Below are positions 46,819 to 57,703 of a stretch of 64,000 bases of DNA, one piece after another. Position 1 is the stretch's first letter, and each line of letters opens with the position of its first letter. Source of the DNA: Halichondria panicea. Lineage: Eukaryota > Porifera > Demospongiae > Suberitida > Halichondriidae. A program made the position numbers and the translations under genes. Below the pieces are notes generated by a model, which worked only from the letters and a program-made list of their open reading frames with translations, did not search any database and was not told where the DNA came from. The stretch lies in contig NC_087379.1 of assembly GCF_963675165.1 (NCBI RefSeq), positions 5,721,442-5,785,441 on the forward strand. The letters are read 5' to 3'.

Positions 46819-47098
46819 TAAGGCCACTCCAAGTGATACTCTGGTTTCTGGTCCACCGCCCGCATCAGATTTTATTATTGGATTTCTATCTCATTATTGG
46901 ATTTCTATCCCATTATTTCTACTACACATGCGCATAATGGTCCATGTGGTACAAAATAGTGTGATAATGATATTTATTTGCAAAATAATGAGATTCATAA
47001 GGTGAAATTGATAATGACATAATGAGAAAAGCCGCCCGCCCGCATGCAATTAGAAAAACTTCAGGACCAGAAACCAGAGTGTCACTTGGAGTGGCCTA
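46819..47098. mobile_element. TIR element with AGGCCACTCCAAGTGA ends
   Basis: Inverted ends of about 35 bp run AGGCCACTCCAAGTGATACT...GGTTTCTGGTCC and GGACCAGAAACC...AGTGTCACTTGGAGTGGCCT. Total about 280 bp, with no coding sequence or clear target duplication. Confidence 0.7.
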
Positions 47099-48904
47099 AA
47101 CAATACAAAGAGCATAGTTAAAACATTATCTATGGTTAAACGTTCAGTCATGTTTGCATATCTATCAATTCGTCTTTTACTCCAGGCCAGTCATGACTTT
47201 TGTCTCTATATTCTCCTTGTCACTGTCACTGGTCTTCGCTGTCCGAGTCCAATTCAATTTCCGGCTCTTTCGTTTCAGCAATCTCTCTGCAAATGGACCA
47301 GAAGTACACCCTGGTCCACAGCCACAGTAATAATGGCTGTATCCCACTGCTGCTAACATTTAGAAATGCTTAAAAACTCGCTATTACGTGGCAAATAACG
47401 GTGAGATTAATTAACCTGTTGCTCGTTAATGTTGGATGTTCAGGAATAATTTATGAGTAACATTACAGGTTTATTCCACTTGCTAGGTATACTAAATAAG
47501 CTGGGTAGGTTAGCTGAGCTTCTCTACAGTGGGGTAAGCATATACAGTGGTCTGTTCAGGCAATTCCTGATAAAAAAAATTATTTGACCTGTAATAATAG
47601 CGTATTTTTCATACCACACAGAATACAAGTACGACTGATCTGAACGATGCTTGGAATGTATTGAGGAGGACATCTGTTGGATGTAATACACAAAATGTGG
47701 CTTATTGTGTGCTCACATATCTCCGACTAGTACTATTTTGTGGTTTTTTATACAGCATTTTCAACGATGCATTTCTCGACTCTCAATGGGTCGACACGAA
47801 AAACAATTACATATAGATGTTCATCAATCCTATAAGATAGCACTGAACATGTTCAAATTCATCTCATACCTTTGCAACAATTTGTCAGTTCAGTTTGCTG
47901 TGGCATGTAAATTTGTCTAAATTTGTTTGTGTTGAAGTTTCTAAGCAAAGCCACATGGCGGCTTTGTGGCTATATTTAGTTCCTGCCATGTGTAATAGAT
48001 TGGTGCAGGAAGCAGGAAACAAACTGCAAGGGAAGAGAGTTATAAAAAAATGCTACTTTTGCGCAAGCAATTGCGAATAGCTCATTAATATATTCATGAG
48101 AAAATAAAACTCCACGTAGGAGCATGCGCTGGAACCATTGCGGTTCGACTGCACAAAGACTTTTAAAAATTAGTTTTTAATGATGCACTGCATCATCGTT
48201 ACTATGACTTCGGTGTACTTGTGCATGTACAAAATAGATGTTGCTAAGCATTCCATGTATAATTGTATGTATCATGTAAAAAATGTTAAATGCATGTAGT
48301 GAACATAATTATAATGGACCTCCATAGAAGACCTCTGAATGACTGAGAGGTCTCTATGAGAAACAAAGGACCTCCAAGTAACCAATCAGATTGCACCATT
48401 TGTGACAAGCATTTTCTAAACAATAATTATTGTAATTCCAGCCACTGAAAAGCAGAGCAAAAAACTACCATTATTTTTTTCGCATCTACCGTATAGCGCG
48501 AAATTTTTGAGGGGCTTAATTTTCGCGGATTTCGTGGGTTAGAATTCTACCACAAAAATTGTTCTTTAATTAGAATTACCTGCTATAACCAAGAATCTTG
48601 GGGATTGAGATATCTTAGTCAGTATACTGCAATGATCCACCCACGCGCAAACAATGGATATATACCAGGCCCTCTTTTCACTAAATAGCCTGGGCTAGCA
48701 GTCTATGAAAGTGTCTAGTTCGCTCAACAGCTCATTTTTGTGCCCCCACCAACACACACCGATCATTCTACCCCTGCTGTGTTCTGCGCATGAATGGGGT
48801 AACATTCCCAAACAGGGTTTCAAAGAGAGTAGGGGTGGGGGGTGCCCTGGGATTTCCCTTCCAGCCCAAGAGTTTGGGAAAATATGTTATTATCCGAGAA
48901 ACAT
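47099..48904. other. Intergenic, nothing recognised
   Basis: No LSG1 or transporter remnant is seen. A MITE-like end (TACCGTATAGCGCGAAATTT, 48488) and a remnant of the CAGGGTTTCA element (48800-48860) are present. The 48690-48790 stretch is the inverse of sequence at 20325-20390. Confidence 0.45.
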
Positions 48905-49035
48905 AGCTTTGATTCTTGCTAACTCTCTCACGACTATTTCCGGGAGAGGACTGCTCATTTAAGCATTTCCCCCATTATATATACTACCAGCTAAATATCT
49001 TGTATTAAACCCTATGGCACAGTTACACAATTATA

Positions 49036-49121
49036 CTTGAAAGTGTTTAGTCCTCCCTGGAGTGCATGGCAGACCTCCGTGCACTGAATGAGGGCATTGA
49101 CGGTGGAGCTCTTGCCAACAA
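49036..49121 (-). pseudogene. LSG1 P-loop exon, degenerate copy 4
   Basis: The minus strand has GKSSTVNALIQCTEV in the P-loop region, then a shortened end joined to CTTTCAAG. The acceptor side is fused to transporter 3'-flank sequence (ATCAGTTTAGACAATAATTA), so PNV and earlier residues are altered. It lies 3' of copy J, as 4710-4818 lies 3' of copy A. Confidence 0.72.
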
Positions 49122-49347
49122 TCAGTTTAGACAATAATTATTGTTGACTACCTTGCTATCACTACTGAAGTTGTCTCAAGGGGAGGAGTAATTTAAAAGG
49201 TCACTACTAGATTATAACAATCGTATTTCAACAACAATAATTTATTCACCAAACCTAAATATCTCGCTACTACACATGCAGCCATTGGGTCTCTGAGTCA
49301 GAATTACTCTCAAAGTGAACATCTAGATCTTAAACTTAAATTCAAAT

Positions 49348-51156
49348 TCACGATTGTGCATGATTAACATCCTTCTCGTAAACTTCTTCGATGTATTTCC
49401 TCACATTACAAAGTTCATCACGTTGCCGATACTGATACCTCTTCGCTGCTATTATGAAAACCACAACACCTGCGACTGAAATAAGAATGTTCACTAGGAA
49501 ATAAACCAGTCCAGCTCTAGGGGAGGTCTGCCAGAAACTAAACGGCAAAAGAACTCCAAGAACACCAATCAACTGAAAAAGTCCTTTAACAGCAAACAAA
49601 ATTCCGATGAGAAACCCTTTCATAGAGTGAGGGCTTTGAGCACAGATGAATTCAAACACTCCACCATAGATAAATACATAGGCCACAGCAACAAGGACTT
49701 GCTGAATAATGAGAATGTAGGGGCTGAGATGAAGTGTTTGATCAATCAGAGTTTCGTTATTAGTTGTATAGTTAAAATTAACCTGAGGACCAAACACTGA
49801 GCCAGCATTATGGCCACTAGGAAGAAGGTGACCAACGGTGTCGACAAACAGTGAGCAAAACAGACTAACAGTGATGAGACAAAGACCAATTCCAATTCGC
49901 CTCAGAATACCAGGAGAGTACTTTTGAAACAGAGGATGAATAAACTTGAGAAAAATAGGAACAAAAACAACAATAAAGACAGGGTACAGAGTGCCACCAT
50001 TAGTGAAGACCGAGTAAAAAATGTATTTTACCCTATTATCAGGCATGTAAAAGGGGTCTTCCGCCTCCATATGATTCCTCAGAATACTAAGAAAAGGTGC
50101 TGCAGCAATATCAGCCGTAAAGAAAGATCCAATTGAAAGTAAAATGACAACAATTCCAAAAAATGATTTCACATTCTCCACCTGCTCGGTAGTGAATGGT
50201 CCTCCATACTTGTCCTTGCCTAGATCCAGTCCAGTGGGTATGTCATCCTCCAAGACTGTAAAGGCAGCATTGCGTTGAATAGGAATCTTGTTTCTTCTTG
50301 CAAAGCCGACAACTCTTGCAACCTCTTTGTAAGGATTACTAGTGCCAGTGTCAGTAACAAACCACCTGCGCTTAGCAACACAGAATGTTACTGGTACACA
50401 AACTAGTACAACTAACAAGACAACTCCAAATAGAAAAAGGCTTATGAGACCAGAGGCATAAGCTGCACTCCATACCAGTTTCCCTAAGCTTATTCCAATA
50501 TAGAGTGTGAAGAGAAACCAATGAATGAAAAGAAAGCTGTCTCTAGAAGGTAATTGGTCAACCCCAAACTGAATAACATTGGCTAAAAATCCAGCAAATG
50601 CAATCCAAATGGATATAAGCAGAAAAAATCCAAGTACACCCATCGCTAACCCGAAAAAAGCCCATAGAGCTGTGTAGAAGGCGTCATTTCCACTAGATAA
50701 TATCAGTGGCCAAGCAATGGCGTTCACAATACCACCAATAACAGTCACAGTCAAGAGTCCACACCATGTGGTAAACACACCACATCTCACAACTTTATAT
50801 CTGCCATATCGAATATCTGCACAGTATCCGGCTAGAGGATAGAAGAGGAGCCAGAAAGCAGTTGCAGCATATGTGCACGTAGCTACAATTATCTCAATAG
50901 AGTCCAAACCAAATTGGGGTGTAACAAATACGAACAAGTAAACTTCAGGGTTCAGAAAACTACCATAGATCAACGACATTAAGACAGTCCAACAGAGAAT
51001 CATTATTGCAGCCTTTGATTTGATCAGCACACTTTTCTTGTTGCCGTCATTAATTGTCACGAGTGGTGTGGTTTCAGTGGCATCTCTGCTGGCATCTGGT
51101 GCAGGAGTTTCACAAAGGGAAGCTTGCTCTATAGTTCCTTGCTCACAACTAGCCAT
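49348..51156 (-). CDS. SLC15/POT-like transporter copy J (open, tail altered)
   Basis: 602 codons from MASCEQGTIEQASLCETPAP. It keeps AGYCADIRYGRYKVV (Asp of signature 1 present), KYGGPFTTEQVENVK and FEFICAQSPHSMKG. The end reads EKDVNHAQS and stops, because extra bases near 49330-49360 shift the frame; the usual EFEDLDVHFESDS acidic tail follows out of frame to about 49300. Three residues are lost at QL-PSRD (normally QLNDSPSRD) and one extra residue is present at QRNAAFTV. The variable loop carries NYTTNNET with two sequons. It has no other disabling change, so it may be functional with an altered cytosolic tail. Confidence 0.85.
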   Translation of the reverse strand: MASCEQGTIEQASLCETPAPDASRDATETTPLVTINDGNKKSVLIKSKAAIMILCWTVLMSLIYGSFLNPEVYLFVFVTPQFGLDSIEIIVATCTYAATAFWLLFYPLAGYCADIRYGRYKVVRCGVFTTWCGLLTVTVIGGIVNAIAWPLILSSGNDAFYTALWAFFGLAMGVLGFFLLISIWIAFAGFLANVIQFGVDQLPSRDSFLFIHWFLFTLYIGISLGKLVWSAAYASGLISLFLFGVVLLVVLVCVPVTFCVAKRRWFVTDTGTSNPYKEVARVVGFARRNKIPIQRNAAFTVLEDDIPTGLDLGKDKYGGPFTTEQVENVKSFFGIVVILLSIGSFFTADIAAAPFLSILRNHMEAEDPFYMPDNRVKYIFYSVFTNGGTLYPVFIVVFVPIFLKFIHPLFQKYSPGILRRIGIGLCLITVSLFCSLFVDTVGHLLPSGHNAGSVFGPQVNFNYTTNNETLIDQTLHLSPYILIIQQVLVAVAYVFIYGGVFEFICAQSPHSMKGFLIGILFAVKGLFQLIGVLGVLLPFSFWQTSPRAGLVYFLVNILISVAGVVVFIIAAKRYQYRQRDELCNVRKYIEEVYEKDVNHAQS

Positions 51157-51905
51157 TAATTGGTCTTACAGTGAGTGTAGCTACCTAAAGAATGTCCAGT
51201 TATTATAACAAAAAACAGCCCTTGTTTATATCTAATCTGAAAATCTGTGGCAGACTAATAGAATTATAGAGGAGCCCTACAACTGACAAACAGGCACCAG
51301 AAAATAATAAAAACGAATCACTTTTACTTGAACATTGAGGGCAAGCATACGTATAGATAATGTACTTACATCAATTGAACGGCTTCATTCAGTGAGGTAA
51401 AAAGCGTAAGTTTTGTTGATTCTATCGAGTGACATACGATACATATATACATGCAAACGAACATACATACAAACAGAAAAATGCATGTGTAAGTCGCTAG
51501 TGTATAGGGCTCGGCTTGCTTCGCTCTCCCAATCGGCACGCAAGTACATAATTATACATACACACCAATAGCAGGACATAATAATCCAGCCACCCACCAT
51601 GATTCAGTAATGGTTGGAAAAAACAAGATCACAAAAACCTACACCAAGCTTTGTGAAACACACTTTTTTAATCGAACAGATACCAAAGTTAAGGAGATTC
51701 CACCCACAAGCACTCCGCCAAAAGTACACCTGTCAATATGGTTGATTCCATTCCTTACCGATAGTAAGGTGTCATGCAGGGTACTCTGACAGTATTGGAT
51801 AGCACTGAAATCTATAGGCAGATACCTATTAGAGCTACGTTAATGATTACGACATATTCCTACGTAGGTTATGTGTTTTAGTGAGCACATTATTATTCCA
51901 CTTAC
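51157..51905. other. Leader and spacer of copy J, with LSG1 intron-edge sequence
   Basis: It shares the leader and spacer with other modules. At 51565-51600 (AATCCAGCCACCCACCAT) it matches the exon/intron edge of LSG1 at 1641-1660, where TVGMVG meets its GTGGGTGGCTGG intron. The same piece is at 15303-15320. So a part of the LSG1 intron travelled with the module. Confidence 0.6.
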
Positions 51906-52135
51906 AGCCATAAGCTCCACACATGCAGCTCCTCAGCATAACGTGGTTAATTAAGGTCCTCCTCTTCCTGGGGTGTGGTAGTCTTATTCCGTAGGTCTCC
52001 TCGAGGACAAGCCGTGAGATTCTTGAGGCCACGAGGGATACTGAGGGAATGTGGTCCCTCATGCATCTGGTCTATGGTAGGATCCAATTTAGAGGTGGGG
52101 GAGCGATGGGCTACATGATCGAGGATTGAGCCTCT
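51906..52135 (-). pseudogene. LSG1 C-terminal GTPase exon, degenerate copy
   Basis: The minus strand gives TIDQMHEGPHSLSIPRGLKN in one frame and MRDHIPSVSLVASRISRLVL followed by EETYGIRLPHP in another. LSG1 normally reads QMRDHxPPVSLV...PRxVLExTYGI. A few bases inserted after QM (ATGCATGAGG) cause the shift. The ATCTGGTCTATGG end here identifies the junction used in the 15638 fusion. Confidence 0.8.
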
Positions 52136-52329
52136 CACTCAAGTAGAAAACGTGAACTAAATGAGTGTGTGCGTGGAGTAAGGGATGGTAATATATATAT
52201 ACAGGGTACAGTGTATATATATATAGTCGAACAATGAACTGCTAGGATATAAGAGGATATATTTCTAAACAAAGAAAGTACACAAATTGAATTCACATAG
52301 TTTCACTGGTTCAGCTTACACAAGTTACA

Positions 52330-52415
52330 TGAAAGTGTTTACTCCTTCCTGGACTAGGACCTTCGTGCACTTATATTGATAGTGGAGCTCTTGCCAACAT
52401 TGGGATACTCTCACC
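52330..52415 (-). pseudogene. LSG1 P-loop exon, degenerate copy 5
   Basis: The minus strand keeps PNVGKSSTIN, then deletions shorten it to a CTTGTGCACGAAGG-like remainder. It is the most eroded of the P-loop copies. It lies 5' of the QMRDH fragment, keeping LSG1 order. Confidence 0.72.
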
Positions 52416-52631
52416 TGTATATAGACAATGGAAGGATATTTCAGATCTTCAGCACAGTGGTGGGTGGCCACAAAGTTTCTGAGTTACAGTATATCTGTAT
52501 GGCATGATATGGCAGGCCACTACTGAAAGTGCTATAAGTAATTATCCGTGTGGCTTTATATATAGCTGTGCGTTTAAAAATAGTTAGTCTCATTCCCAAG
52601 CCGATTTTCTTTAACATACCATAAAGATCAC

Positions 52632-53424
52632 ATGCAGGCAGAGAACATTTGGCTGGTTGATAGTTTTAGTTTAAGCAACATTGTTTACTCTATGTTCACT
52701 AATGGTGGCACTCTGTACCCCGCCTTTATTATTCTTTTTGTTCCTATTTTTCTCAAATTTCTTCATCCTCTGTTTCAAAAATACTTCCCTGGTATTCTGA
52801 GGCGAATTGGAATCGGTCTTTGTCTTGTCACTGTTAGTCTGTTTTGTTCACTTTTTGTTGACACAATTGGTCACTGTCTTCCTGGTGGCCAGAATACTAC
52901 TTCTGAAGTAGCATTCTGGCCACCAGGAAGATCAGTGTTTGCTCCTGTATAATGATTATGGTTATTTTGTTGCTCCTCCCTCCCTTCATCTCAGCCCCTT
53001 CATTCTCATTATTCAGCAAGTCCTTGTTGCTGTGGCCTATGTATTTATCTATGGTGGAGTGTTTGAATTCATCTGTGCTCAAAGCCCTCACTCTATGAAA
53101 GGATTTCTCATTGGAATTTTCTTTGCCATTAAAGGATTATTTCAGTTAATTGGTGTTCTTGGAATTCTTCTACCATTTAGTATCTGGCAAGACTCCCCTA
53201 GAGCTGGACTGGTTTATTTCCTGGTGAACATTCTTATTTCAGTTGCAGGTGTTATGGTTTTCATAGTAGCAGCAAAAAGATATCAGTATCGTCAACGTGA
53301 TGAACTGTGCAATGAACGAAAGTACATTGAAGAGTTTTACGAGAAGGCTGTTAATCACAATCTTGAATTTGAAGATCTAGATGTTCACTTTGAGAGTGAT
53401 TCTGACTCGGAGACCCATGTGTAG
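52632..53424 (+). pseudogene. SLC15/POT-like transporter copy K (inverted, 5' half lost)
   Basis: It is the only sizeable copy on the plus strand. It starts within the loop before IVYSMFTNGGTLYP, and reads through IHPLFQ(L in K)KYFPGILRRIG to DTIGHCLPGGQNTTS. A local palindrome (52880-52931) then shifts the frame. A second frame carries APPSLHLSPFILIIQQVL through FEFICAQSPHSMKG to the tail FESDSDSETHV. The N-terminal half is missing. A 115-bp inverted pair (52505-52620 and 53744-53850) brackets it. Confidence 0.85.
52880..52931. repeat. Perfect-arm palindrome in the variable loop of copy K
   Basis: CTTCCTGGTGGCCAGAATAC is followed by a short centre and then GTAGCATTCTGGCCACCAGGAAG, an inverted duplicate of loop-coding sequence. 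It causes the frame shift in copy K. Confidence 0.85.
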
Positions 53425-54165
53425 ATAATAACATACTTTTATGCGAATAGTTTTATAAACTTGCGTTGGTTTGTATTACGTGTAATGTATTATATTATAG
53501 TAGTAATCCACTGAGTATTAGCGAAAGTACTTTTGGTGGTACCGGTATATGTACTGTACTTGCATTGGTGGGAATTATTGGTGTTGTGGTTGTTGTGGTC
53601 ACATTGAAGCCGGTAGTGGTAGCCACAGGTTCCATATGACCACAATGCATGCTCAATAGTTGCTGTGGCACTCCAAATTAAATCATACCCAATCCTCTAT
53701 AGCCTCATCACTATACCGGTTTTTCTCTTCTCTAAAGAAAATTGGCTTGGGAATGAGACTAACTATTTTTAAACGCACAGCTATATATAAAGCCACACGG
53801 ATAATTACTTATAGCACTTTCAGTAGTGGCCTGCCATACCGATTTTCTTTAGAGATGAGAAAAACCGGTATAGTGATGAGGCTATAGAGGATTGGGTATG
53901 ATTTAATTTGGAGTGCCACAGCAACTATTGAGCATGCATTGTGGTCATATGGAACCTGTGGCTACCACTACCGGCTTCAATGTGACCACAACAACCACAA
54001 CACCAATAATTCCCACCAATGCAAGTACAGTACATATACCACCAAAAGTACTTTCGCTAATACTAAATTTTCCTCAGTGGATTACTACTATAATATAATA
54101 CATTACACGTAATACAAACCAACGCAAGTTTATAAAACTATTCGCATAAGAGTATGTTATTATCT
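53425..54165. repeat. Large inverted repeat of the transporter 3' flank
   Basis: About 365-bp arms: 53425-53790 is the inverse of 53800-54165 (GATAATAACATACTTTTATG... against ...CATAAGAGTATGTTATTATC). Each arm contains the conserved 3' hairpin. The right arm is the flank of a minus-strand copy whose coding part is gone and is replaced by segmental duplication 1. Confidence 0.88.
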
Positions 54166-54169
54166 ACAC

Positions 54170-56400
54170 AACAATAGCAAGACATAACTAAAGCACTAAA
54201 TGTTAACCCTCGGCTGGTGACAGCTAGGATAATAAAGAAACCAGAGGAGTAATATATGTACAGTAGTAGTATGTATGACCATATGACTGAGTTGGACAGC
54301 ACAGCAAACTAACAGGAACTAAACTAGGTCTATAGAGCCTCTGCAGAGGCGTATACTGAAACTTTTAAAAACGGAGTTTTAGTAGTGTACATGTATGAGG
54401 CATTCATTGTGGACTAGGATCACAGTGAAGTCATGAAATAAAGAAGCCCTGGAGTCTTAGAAAGATATGGCTCCTGTGGTATATTCTGGGCATATAGATA
54501 TTCGAATATTTATGGTTCTCAGTAGTGGGGAAAAGATCTCAGGATAAGCTACAACCACAATCAAAATTCTAGCATTCTACTTTAGTGACCCTGCTCCATT
54601 GTTCCTGTTACCGGATAACTTCAGCTGTAAATACGTATGTTATACTTTATTCGAGTAAGGTTCAAGCTTCTTAGCTTTCAATAACCTTTCATGGCTTTTA
54701 TTGGACAACAAAGTAACCTCAAAATCAAAACTAGTAACTTGTTGTGTGAAGACTATATCCATGCTGTAAACGCAGTGCTATGGAATCCAGGTAAGCAGTC
54801 ACAAACAAATACACTAGAGCACTGAAGTGCTAACCCTCGGCTGTTGACATGAATAAATAGATCAGTGTTCAGTTATACTGAAGCAACGAACTACAATTCT
54901 ACTTTCAATAGAGACTATGCAGTAAAGGATCACTTTAGCTGCAAATATGTAGTTAGTGACCATGCTTTGTTTTCGCTCTAGTGTTATAGAGAGGAATTAT
55001 GCAACGGTGCGCATGAGCAAGCGAGGTATACGGTAGTGTACTTTGTCTTCGTGGCTTTGTACATACCGTATGTTTTGTATGGTGGAAATTTTCGTAGATT
55101 TCGTATTGAGAGCACCATACGAAAATTAAAACTACGAAATTATTCTACTGCAATACATCACTATCCTGAGCTGAACCAATAAAAATACGAAATATTTAAA
55201 TGGATTGTTTGTACGAAAATTTCCACCAAGGAAAATGACCCGTTATACGGTATAATTGTATGTTTTATAAATTGTGGATTGGGCTATCCTCATTCCCAGG
55301 CTAATTTTTCTCTAGAAAAACGGGGGTGGTGATGAGGTAGTTGGGCGTGGCCTGACCTTCCGCTAGGACGGGAAGGTCAGGTTGCAAGCTTATCTGAGAT
55401 TTGTTCTGGGGAAGTGTAACCAACCATATGAAAAATACTGCAATCTGATAGGGCGCCCTATATAGTGGCGGCAGAACAAATTCAAGATAAGCTTGCAACT
55501 CGACCTCCCGTCCTAACGGAAGGTCGGGCCACGCCAAACTAGTGATGAGGCTTACCCCGCTATATATAGGATTGGAGTGCTATACACTGTGCAACTATTG
55601 AGCCCTGTGGCGACAGGTGGCATTGTGGGCATGTGGCTACCAGGCTTCAATGTGACCACAACACCAATAATTCCCACCATTGCAAGTACAGTACATAGCA
55701 CCTTTCACTTCTGAATTTGCCTCAAGGAAGAGAGAGGGGTGGATTACTATACTATAGATATATAAATAGATACACAATTCAAACATTTAACAATAGCTAA
55801 TCTCCAATATACATTACATGTACACGTAATACAAACCAACACAATTAAGCTAGTATATATATAGCTATCGGCGTCTTTTATTATCACTATACCCAGTCAT
55901 TGGATCTCTGAGTCAGAATCACTCTCAAATTGAACATCTAGATCTTCAAAATCCCGATTGTGATTAACATCCTTCTCGTAAACTTCTTCAATGAATTTTC
56001 TTAAATTGCAATCTTCCTCACGCTGACGATACTGATATCTCTTTGCTGCTACTATGACAACTACAACACCTGCGACTGAAATAACAATGTTCACCAGGAA
56101 ATAAACCAGTCCAACAAAAGGGGAGTTCCGCCAAATACTAAAAGGTAAAAGAATTCCAAGAACACCGATCAATTGAAATAGCCCTTTAATGGCAAAGAAA
56201 ATTCCAATGAGAAATCCTTTCATAGAGTGAGGGCTTTGAGCACAGATGAATTCAAACACTCCACCATAGATAAAGACATAGGCCACAGCAACAAGGACTT
56301 GCTGAATAATGAGAATGTATGGGGAGATATTAAGGGAGGGAGCACCAACAAAACTACGAAATGGGTAATTTACATCATCATCATATATATATACAAAATG
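54170..56400. repeat. Segmental duplication 1, right copy
   Basis: Nearly identical to 8292-10500, including the TACCGTA-ended MITE at about 55064-55250. Identity to copy B's side continues through the C-terminal third of copy L and then gives way to G-like sequence. Confidence 0.88.
55338..55541. mobile_element. MULE-type MITE (duplicate of 9460-9663)
   Basis: Same TAGTTGGGCG ends and GTGATGAGG duplications (55329-55337, 55542-55550). Co-duplicated with its surroundings, not a separate insertion. Confidence 0.8.
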
Positions 56401-57703
56401 TCCAGGAGCAAACATTGAAATAGTAGCATTATAGCTGCTATGGAGGTGACCAAACGTCTCAACAAACAGCGAGCAAAACAGACTAACAGTGATAAGACAA
56501 AGACCAATTCCAATTCGCCTCAGAATACCAGGGAAGTACTTCTGAAACAGAGGATGAATAAACTTGAGAAAAATAGGAACAAAAACAACAAGAATTTGAA
56601 AGACGGGGTACAGAGTCCCACCATTAGGGTCAAAAATGTTGCTTATATCACTATAATCAGGTGGCCAAACAGAAGTCTTCAGCTTCATGTGATCTTCAAG
56701 TATACTGAGAAAAGGTGCTGCAGCAATATCAGCCGTAAAAAATGGTCCTACTGAAAATAAAAGGATATAAAAATTCCAAAAAACGACTTCACATTCTCCA
56801 CCTGCTCGGTAGTGAATGGTCCTCCATATTTATCCTTGCCTAGATCCAGTCCAGTGGGTATGTTATCCTCCCAGAATGTAAAGGCACTGCGTTGAATAGG
56901 AATCTTGTTTCTTCTTGCAAAGCTGACAACTCTTGCAACTTTTTTGTAAGGATTACCAATACCAGTGTCAATAACAAACCACCTGCGCTTAGCAACACAG
57001 AATGTTACTGGTACACAAATCAGCTCAACTAACATGACAAGTCCAAAAATAGAAAGGCTTAATAAACCAGAGGCATTAGCTGAACTCCATACCAGTTTTC
57101 CAAAGCTTATTCCAATATAGAGTGTGAAGAGAAAAAGTCCAAGTACACCCATCCCTAACCCGAAAATAGCCCATAGAGCTATGTAGGATGCGTCACTTTC
57201 AAACCTAAGTCTAGATAATATTAGTGGCAAAACAATGGCATTCACAATGACACCGATAACAATAGAAGTCAAGAGTCCACACCACGTGGTACAAACACCA
57301 CATCTCACAACTTTATATCTGCCATATCGAACATCTGCCAAGTATCCGGCTAGAGGATAGAAGAGGAGCCAGAAAGCAAATACAGCATATATACCACTAT
57401 CTATCATCTCACTGTTTAATGCTGGTAAGGATGTAGGGTCTACCAGGCCCATAAATAGGTAAGTGTGAATAAGAAATAATTTTCAGGGTTCAGAAAACCA
57501 CCATATATGAAAGACATTAAGGCAGTCCAAATAAGAATCATTATTGCAGCCTTTGACTTGATTAGCACACTTTCCTTGTTGCCATATTTCCCGTGATTTC
57601 TTGTCACGAGTGGTGTGGCTTCAGTGGCATTTCTACTGGCATCTGGTGCAGGAGTTTCATGAAGGGAAGCTTGCTCTATAGTTCCTTGCTCAAGACTAGC
57701 CAT
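55897..57703 (-). pseudogene. SLC15/POT-like transporter copy L (mosaic, frameshifted)
   Basis: The start is at 57701-57703 (MASLEQGTIEQASLHETPAP). Frames break at about 57445 (loop after NPENYFLFT) and at about 56750 (after VENVKSFFGIF). About 45 residues are missing where GMGVLGLF joins directly to LFTLYIGISFGK. The last 263 codons to FESDSDSEIQ are open. The POT signature and FEFICAQSPHSMKG are present. The 3' third is B-like; the 5' part and the SVWPPDYSDIS region are G-like; the middle (VNAIVLPLILSRLRF) is A/J-like. At least three lesions make it a pseudogene. Confidence 0.85.
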
